NCBI GenBank assembly: GCA_027669525.1
Contig: JAQEDJ010000012.1
Span: 1 to 51,900, forward strand
Reading direction: 5' to 3'
DNA: 51,900 bases
From: Coriobacteriaceae bacterium AM48-5
Lineage (GTDB): Bacteria; Actinomycetota; Coriobacteriia; Coriobacteriales; Coriobacteriaceae
Position 1 is the stretch's first letter, and each line of letters starts with the position of its first letter. This document shows, in pieces, positions 47,867 to 51,900 of the stretch. The translations under genes and the position numbers were made by a program. The notes beneath the pieces were generated by a model. It had not been told where the DNA came from. It was given only the letters and a program-made list of their open reading frames with translations, and made no database searches.

Positions 47867-48724
47867 GTGGAAACGAATATTCAAAAGATGCAGGTGCTGC
47901 TCGAGACCGTGCGGGCCGGCAGTTTTACGCGCGCCGCCGAGCGGCTGAGCTATTCGCAGTCGGGCGTGAGCCGCATGGTGGGCGACCTTGAGACCGATTG
48001 GGGTTTTAAGGTGCTCGACCGCAGCCGCGAGGGTGTGGTGCTTTCTGCCGATGGGCGGCAGATCATGCCGGCGGTTGAGGCGCTCTGCGAGGAGTTTGGC
48101 CGCCTGCAGCGACACGTGGACGAGATGCGTGGGCTCATGCGCGGCAAGATCTGCATTGGTACGTTTTCGAGTGTGGCGACCCATGTACTGCCGCCGGTGA
48201 TTGCGCGCTTTCGCGCCGATCATCCGGATGTCGATTACGAGCTGCTGATGGGTGATTACTCCGAGATTGAGCAATGGGTGGCGGAAGGCCGCTGCGACCT
48301 GGGCTTTATTCCGCGCGAGCCACGCGGCGCCGGCATGGCGTCGCGACCGTTGGTGCAAGACGAGTTGATGGCCGTGGTGCCAGCGGACTCCTCGCTTGCC
48401 ACGGCGGAGGTCGTTTCTCTTGCCGATTTAGCCAACGAGCAGTTTATTCTGCTAGAACGCGGCACTGATGACGAGATTACGCCGCTATTCCGTCGGGCGG
48501 GGCTGGCGGTGCGCTCAAAACTGTCGACTTGGGATGACTATGCGATTATGGCTATGGTCGAGGATGGCCTGGGCGTGAGCATTCTTCCCGCGCTCATCTT
48601 GCGTCGCTGCCAGTTCGATGTTGCTGTGCGTCCGCTCGAAGGGCATCCCCATCGGCAGATCAACGCCATATATCGAACGGCCGATGTTTCGCTTGCCGCC
48701 GCTCGTTTCCTCGAATACCTCTAA
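47867..48724 (+). CDS. LysR-family transcriptional regulator
   Basis: 285 aa, intact, GTG start with GGAGGGG-type RBS. HTH: AGSFTRAAERLSYSQSGVSRMVGDLETDWGFKVLDRS. Effector domain from ~90 (KICIGTFSSVATHVLPPVIARF). C-terminal DDYAIMAMVEDGLGVSILP closely parallels the LysR protein at 6987. Two inverted repeats of LysR-box size lie upstream. It probably regulates the divergent EamA gene; effector unknown. Confidence 0.9.
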   Translation: METNIQKMQVLLETVRAGSFTRAAERLSYSQSGVSRMVGDLETDWGFKVLDRSREGVVLSADGRQIMPAVEALCEEFGRLQRHVDEMRGLMRGKICIGTFSSVATHVLPPVIARFRADHPDVDYELLMGDYSEIEQWVAEGRCDLGFIPREPRGAGMASRPLVQDELMAVVPADSSLATAEVVSLADLANEQFILLERGTDDEITPLFRRAGLAVRSKLSTWDDYAIMAMVEDGLGVSILPALILRRCQFDVAVRPLEGHPHRQINAIYRTADVSLAAARFLEYL

Positions 48725-48784
48725 ATGCGTGCACGTCGTTATCGCCTTGGGATAAATCTCGAGGTCTTGCTCATTTTATTTTTG

Positions 48785-48869
48785 AAATTGAACTTTTCGA
48801 AATAGCACGGCGCTATACTGCTGCCTAAATTGAACTCAGGTTCAATTCGTGTCCTATAAATTGAACTTT
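48785..48869 (+). promoter_or_regulatory. Three phased AAATTGAACT repeats plus one inverted half-site
   Basis: AAATTGAACT begins at 48785, 48827 and 48858, with a converging GGTTCAATT at 48839-48847. Spacings of 42 and 31 bp are close to four and three DNA turns, so the sites lie on one face. A TATACT -10 candidate (48814-48819) sits between the first two. Predicted operator for the HTH domain of the downstream protein. Confidence 0.6.
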
Positions 48870-48887
48870 GCCAGCAAGGAGGTTCCT

Positions 48888-50407
48888 GTGGCCCAAGAGA
48901 CGTTTAGCGATCGCCTGCGACAGGCTATGTCCGATCGCGACGTTCGCCAGTCGGACGTGATCCGCGCATCGGAGATGCTCGGCAAAAAACTCGGCAAGAG
49001 TCAGATGAGCCAATATGTGAGCGGCAAGACGATTCCGCGGCGTGATGTGGCAGAGCTGCTCGCCCGTATTTTGGAGGTCGATGTTACCTGGCTGCTCGCC
49101 GGTGACGCCGATCAAGGCGAGACGTCCTCGTCCCATAACGTTGCCAAATTCGAACCTAGTCCTTCAGCTCAAATTCCAAGGAGCACCACCATGCGTACTT
49201 TTTCTAAATCCACCAAGCTCGATAACGTCCTGTATGACGTGCGCGGTCCCGTCGTCGACGAGGCTGCCCGTATGGAGGACGAGGGCGAGCGCATCCTCAA
49301 GCTCAACATCGGTAATCCGGCGCCCTTTGGTTTCCGCACGCCCGATGAGGTCATTAAGGACATGCGCCAGCAGCTGCCCGACTGCGAAGGCTATTCCAAC
49401 TCGCGCGGCCTGTTCTCCGCGCGCAAGGCGATCATGCAGTACTCGCAGATCAAGGGCCTGCCCAATGTTCAGATGGAGCACATCTACACGGGCAACGGCG
49501 TGTCCGAGCTCATCCAGCTTTCGATGAACGCGCTGCTCGACAATGGCGACGAGATTCTGATCCCCAGCCCCGACTATCCGCTCTGGACGGCGTGCGCAAC
49601 CCTTGCCGGTGGTCATCCCGTGCACTATCTGTGCGATGAGCAGGCGGATTGGTATCCCGACCTGGAGGATATGGAGTCCAAGATCACGAGCGCGACCAAG
49701 GCCCTCGTCATCATCAACCCCAACAACCCCACGGGTTCCGTCTATCCGCGCGAGGTGCTCGAGGGCATCGTCGAGGTTGCACGCAGGCATCAGCTGATGA
49801 TCTTTGCTGATGAGATCTACGACCGCCTGTGCATGGACGGCTACGAGCACGTCTCGATTGCCTCGCTCGCTCCCGATCTGCCCTGCGTCACCTTTAGCGG
49901 TCTGTCCAAGTCGCACATGATCGCGGGCTATCGTATTGGCTGGATGGTGCTTTCGGGCAACCAGCGCTGCATGAGCGACTTCATCATGGGCATCAACATG
50001 CTCTCTAACATGCGCCTGTGCTCTAACGTACCGGCTCAGTCGATCGTCCAGACGGCACTCGGCGGCCATCAGTCGGTCAACGACTACATCCGCCCCGGCG
50101 GTCGTGTCTACGAGCAGCGCAACTTTGTGTACGAGGCGCTCAGCAAGATCGACGGCATCTCGGTGGTCAAGCCGCGTGCGGCGTTCTATATCTTCCCCAA
50201 GATGGATGTTAAAAAGTTCAACATCACCGACGACGAGCAGTTTGCCCTCGACCTGCTGCACGAGAAGAAGATCCTCATCACGCGTGGCGGCGGCTTTAAC
50301 TGGGGCGAGCCGACCACTTCCGCATCGTGTACCTGCCGCGCATGGAAGTGCTCAAAGAGTCGCTCGAAGACCTCGCCGACTTCTTTGACCATTACCGTCA
50401 ATCGTAG
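48888..50407 (+). CDS. HTH domain fused to an AlaT-like class I/II aminotransferase (one frameshift as read)
   Basis: About 506 aa. The GTG start at 48888 has AAGGAGG immediately upstream. Residues ~5-70 are a Cro/C1-type HTH (RLRQAMSDRDVRQSDVIRASEMLG; QMSQYVSGKTIPRRDVAELLARIL; VTWLLAG). From ~105 it is a fold-type I PLP aminotransferase: ILKLNIGNPAPFGF, YTGNGVSELIQL, NPNNPTGSVYP, FADEIYDRL, the PLP lysine in FSGLSKSHMIAGYRIGW and RPRAAFYIFPK-like AFYIFPKMD. It resembles alanine/valine transaminases (AlaT). A lost C at 50310-50311 shifts the end; restored it reads GEPDHFRIVYLPRMEVLKESLEDLADFFDHYRQS. It may be an enzyme-regulator, analogous to MocR/PdxR proteins but with an XRE-type HTH. Confidence 0.85.
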
Positions 50408-50499
50408 GGGATTAGGTGTCTGCCGCCACAAGAATCGAGGCGTAGCAGGATAGACATACGACAGCGAGCGAGCCGCATTTGCGCCAAGGTGACGTGAAA

Positions 50500-50531
50500 T
50501 GAGAGGGCGCTGACCTTTTGGTCGCGCCCTC
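50500..50531. terminator. Hairpin after the HTH-aminotransferase
   Basis: GAGGGCGCTGACC and GGTCGCGCCCTC form a stem with one bulge around TTTT. It lies about 95 bp after the corrected stop. No T-run follows, so termination is uncertain. Confidence 0.45.
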
Positions 50532-50582
50532 GAAATTGAACGTCAGATTGGCGTGAATGCGGCTCGCGCAGCGTCAAGTGGT

Positions 50583-50609
50583 CCGCCGTTCGGTAGAACG
50601 GCGGAACTA
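50583..50609. repeat. Hairpin at the end of the peptide deformylase gene
   Basis: CCGCCGTTC, GGTA, GAACGGCGG form a perfect 9-bp stem. Its 19-nt right part equals the complement of 22342-22360, where it also meets a stop codon. Candidate dispersed element. Confidence 0.55.
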
Positions 50610-51017
50610 GATCACAATTCCGTTGCAGTGGTCGATTTCGTGTTGGATGATCTCGGCGGTGTAGCCCGAGAAGTTTTTGATGCGGTGGACAAAGTTCTCG
50701 TCCAAATACTCAACCTTAATGCGGCGATAGCGGGTGCAGGGACGCTCACCGGCCAGCGAGAGGCATCCTTCGCTCGTCTGGTAGGCGTTGACCTGCTCAA
50801 GAATCTGCGGGTTGTACATAAGCAGCGCCCTGTTGCCGTCCTTTACGCAGATGATGCGCTTGCGTACGCCGATCATGTTGGCGGCAAGCCCCACGCACTC
50901 GTGCTCGTGTTCGTGCAGCGTGTCCAGAAGATCCTGCCCGGTCGCGGCGTCGTCGGGCCCCGCGTCTTCGGAAGGCAGGCGCAAAAAGAACTCGGATTTC
51001 ATGATGGGCTTAATCAT
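50607..51017 (-). CDS. def: Peptide deformylase (short type)
   Basis: 136 aa, intact; AAGGAG lies before the ATG at 51017. Motif 1 is ECVGLAANMIG (Gln of the usual AAxQxG is Met), motif 2 TSEGCLSLAG and motif 3 QHEIDHCNG: the Cys and both His ligands and the catalytic Glu are present. It removes formyl groups from nascent proteins. Short PDFs of this type, with AANMIG, are familiar from Firmicutes and Coriobacteria. Compare the altered relative at 42856. Confidence 0.85.
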   Translation of the reverse strand: MIKPIMKSEFFLRLPSEDAGPDDAATGQDLLDTLHEHEHECVGLAANMIGVRKRIICVKDGNRALLMYNPQILEQVNAYQTSEGCLSLAGERPCTRYRRIKVEYLDENFVHRIKNFSGYTAEIIQHEIDHCNGIVI

Positions 51018-51231
51018 GGCGGGCTCCTTAAGGTGGATGCGTTTGGTTCAGGCCATGATACCGCGACATGTCGCATTAATGTGTGCACATAGATTCTGCA
51101 GCTAGATTGGATGGCGACACCATAAACTAATGGACGTTTTGCCGAGAGGCATGAATGTTTAAAGCGCAAAGAGTGCGCGACGGGCCCCGCGAATGGGGCG
51201 ATGATGCCCGAGAGGGCCAAGAAGGAGTCTC

Positions 51232-51900
51232 ATGTCCGAGAACGAAGAGATCATGAACGAGACCGAGAACGAGACCATGGCTGCCGAGGTTGAGGCAGTC
51301 GAGACCGTGGAGACCGAAGCTGCCGAGGTTGAGGCTGCTGACGAGGTTTCTGCCGAGGAGGAGGCCGAGGTTGTCGAGGCCGCCGCTGATTACGATGACG
51401 AAGAGCTGATGGACAAGATGCAGAAGGCCGCCCGCCTGCTGCGTAGCCGTCGCTTTGCTATTTCCAAGGAGGAGGAGGCCAAGGCCGAGCGCATGGCGAA
51501 CATCGAGCGCGCCATCAAGCTCCTTGACCTCAAGCCCAAGATGGAGCAGAAGGAAATGTCCGACCTGCTGGGCATGCGCCTTCGTGAGCTCGATGGCCTG
51601 ATGGCCGAGGCCGAGGCTGCCGATCTGGTCGGCCGCATCGACGACGCCGAGGGCGATATGCGCAAGATTGTCGTCTTCGCTGCCGAGGATGCTGCTGAGG
51701 GCCTGGTCGAGCTTGCCAACAAGAAGGAGAAGCTCCTGCCCGAGCTTTCTTACGAGGAGGCCACCGAGCTGATGGCCGCTCTCGATAAGGTCATCGCTCC
51801 GCTCGTCGCCATGGGCCTGGACGAGGACCGCGGTCCTCGCGGTGGCCGTGACGATCGTGGCGGCCGTGGCGGCGACCGTGGCGGCCGCGGCGGCTTTGGC
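51232..51900 (+). CDS. Acidic-N, winged-helix, RGG-tailed protein (3' end outside window)
   Basis: Open to the right edge (223 codons seen). AAGGAG precedes the ATG. Residues 1-58 are Glu/Ala/Val-rich and strongly acidic. Residues ~60-200 include a MarR-like winged-helix region (ELMDKMQKAARLLRSRRFA; EQKEMSDLLGMRLRELDGLMAEAEAADLVGRI). From ~205 the tail is RGG-type (RGPRGGRDDRGGRGGDRGGRGG), as in RNA-binding proteins. Related RGG-tailed MarR-like proteins occur in Coriobacteria. DNA or RNA regulation is plausible; function unknown. Confidence 0.75.
   Translation, partial: MSENEEIMNETENETMAAEVEAVETVETEAAEVEAADEVSAEEEAEVVEAAADYDDEELMDKMQKAARLLRSRRFAISKEEEAKAERMANIERAIKLLDLKPKMEQKEMSDLLGMRLRELDGLMAEAEAADLVGRIDDAEGDMRKIVVFAAEDAAEGLVELANKKEKLLPELSYEEATELMAALDKVIAPLVAMGLDEDRGPRGGRDDRGGRGGDRGGRGGFG

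Noticed and set aside
863..50407. Programmed ribosomal frameshifting as the cause of the many breaks
   Set aside because: No common slippery heptamer or downstream pseudoknot; sites differ in sequence, and 21 of 22 are simple loss of one base.
1..51900. tRNA, rRNA or tmRNA genes
   Set aside because: Scanning for T-loop GGTTCRANYC contexts and acceptor pairs found no full cloverleaf, and there are no rRNA-like stretches.

Overview
The window is high-GC, gene-dense bacterial chromosome. Its content (bile salt hydrolase, a BspA-like leucine-rich surface protein, surface proteins ending in an LAATG sorting motif, tandem c-di-GMP proteins, an EF-G/TetM-like GTPase, an HTH-aminotransferase fusion) fits a host-associated gut Coriobacteriia such as Collinsella. 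That placement is an inference from gene content. I see no rRNA, tRNA, CRISPR array, prophage or transposase gene.

Layout. 1-5.1 kb: the end of a transglutaminase-like membrane protein, then a very large LRR surface protein. 5.1-12.8 kb: housekeeping and transport genes (ung, an EamA transporter divergent from a LysR gene, a MATE exporter, rlmA, rsmJ, small membrane and zinc-ribbon proteins, a GNAT acetyltransferase). 13.1-20.1 kb: an EF-G/TetM-like GTPase, two paralogous NPF-type AAA ATPases and a UvrA paralogue, punctuated by three copies of one perfect palindrome. 20.1-23.7 kb: trmL, a COG0523 GTPase, an FMN reductase/ArsC-like pair and an AT-richer patch. 23.9-28.3 kb: two paralogous multidomain c-di-GMP proteins. 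28.6-32.7 kb: a patatin, a six-arm hairpin array, a TPP-riboswitch-controlled thiM/thiamine-binding/thiE operon and a HAD phosphatase. 32.7-36.4 kb: a LysR regulator, a MetE-like methyltransferase and a uracil/xanthine permease. 36.4-41.3 kb: an esterase and a tandem duplication of a whole surface-protein cassette (about 2 kb per unit, with its promoter region and terminators). 41.3-51.9 kb: a purine permease, two peptide-deformylase-family proteins, bile salt hydrolase, Kup, a second EamA/LysR pair, the HTH-aminotransferase and the start of an RGG-tailed winged-helix protein.

Read quality. Fourteen genes are broken as read. I count 22 single-base indels: 21 are one-base losses, nearly all in a short G/C (or A/T) run, and one is a gain in a poly-A run. 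Restoring each base joins the conserved halves, and all corrected gene lengths are divisible by three. This looks like consensus-sequence error (long-read or pyrosequencing type) rather than mass pseudogenisation. One disruption is different: an in-frame TAG replacing a probable CAG in the EF-G-like gene. For broken genes I give the corrected outer limits and the position of each break.

Most unusual non-coding material: a family of short intergenic palindromes that share a GGGACAG-type centre while their arms differ; the alternating hairpin array at 29.49-29.66 kb; and helically phased AAATTGAACT repeats in front of the HTH-aminotransferase.
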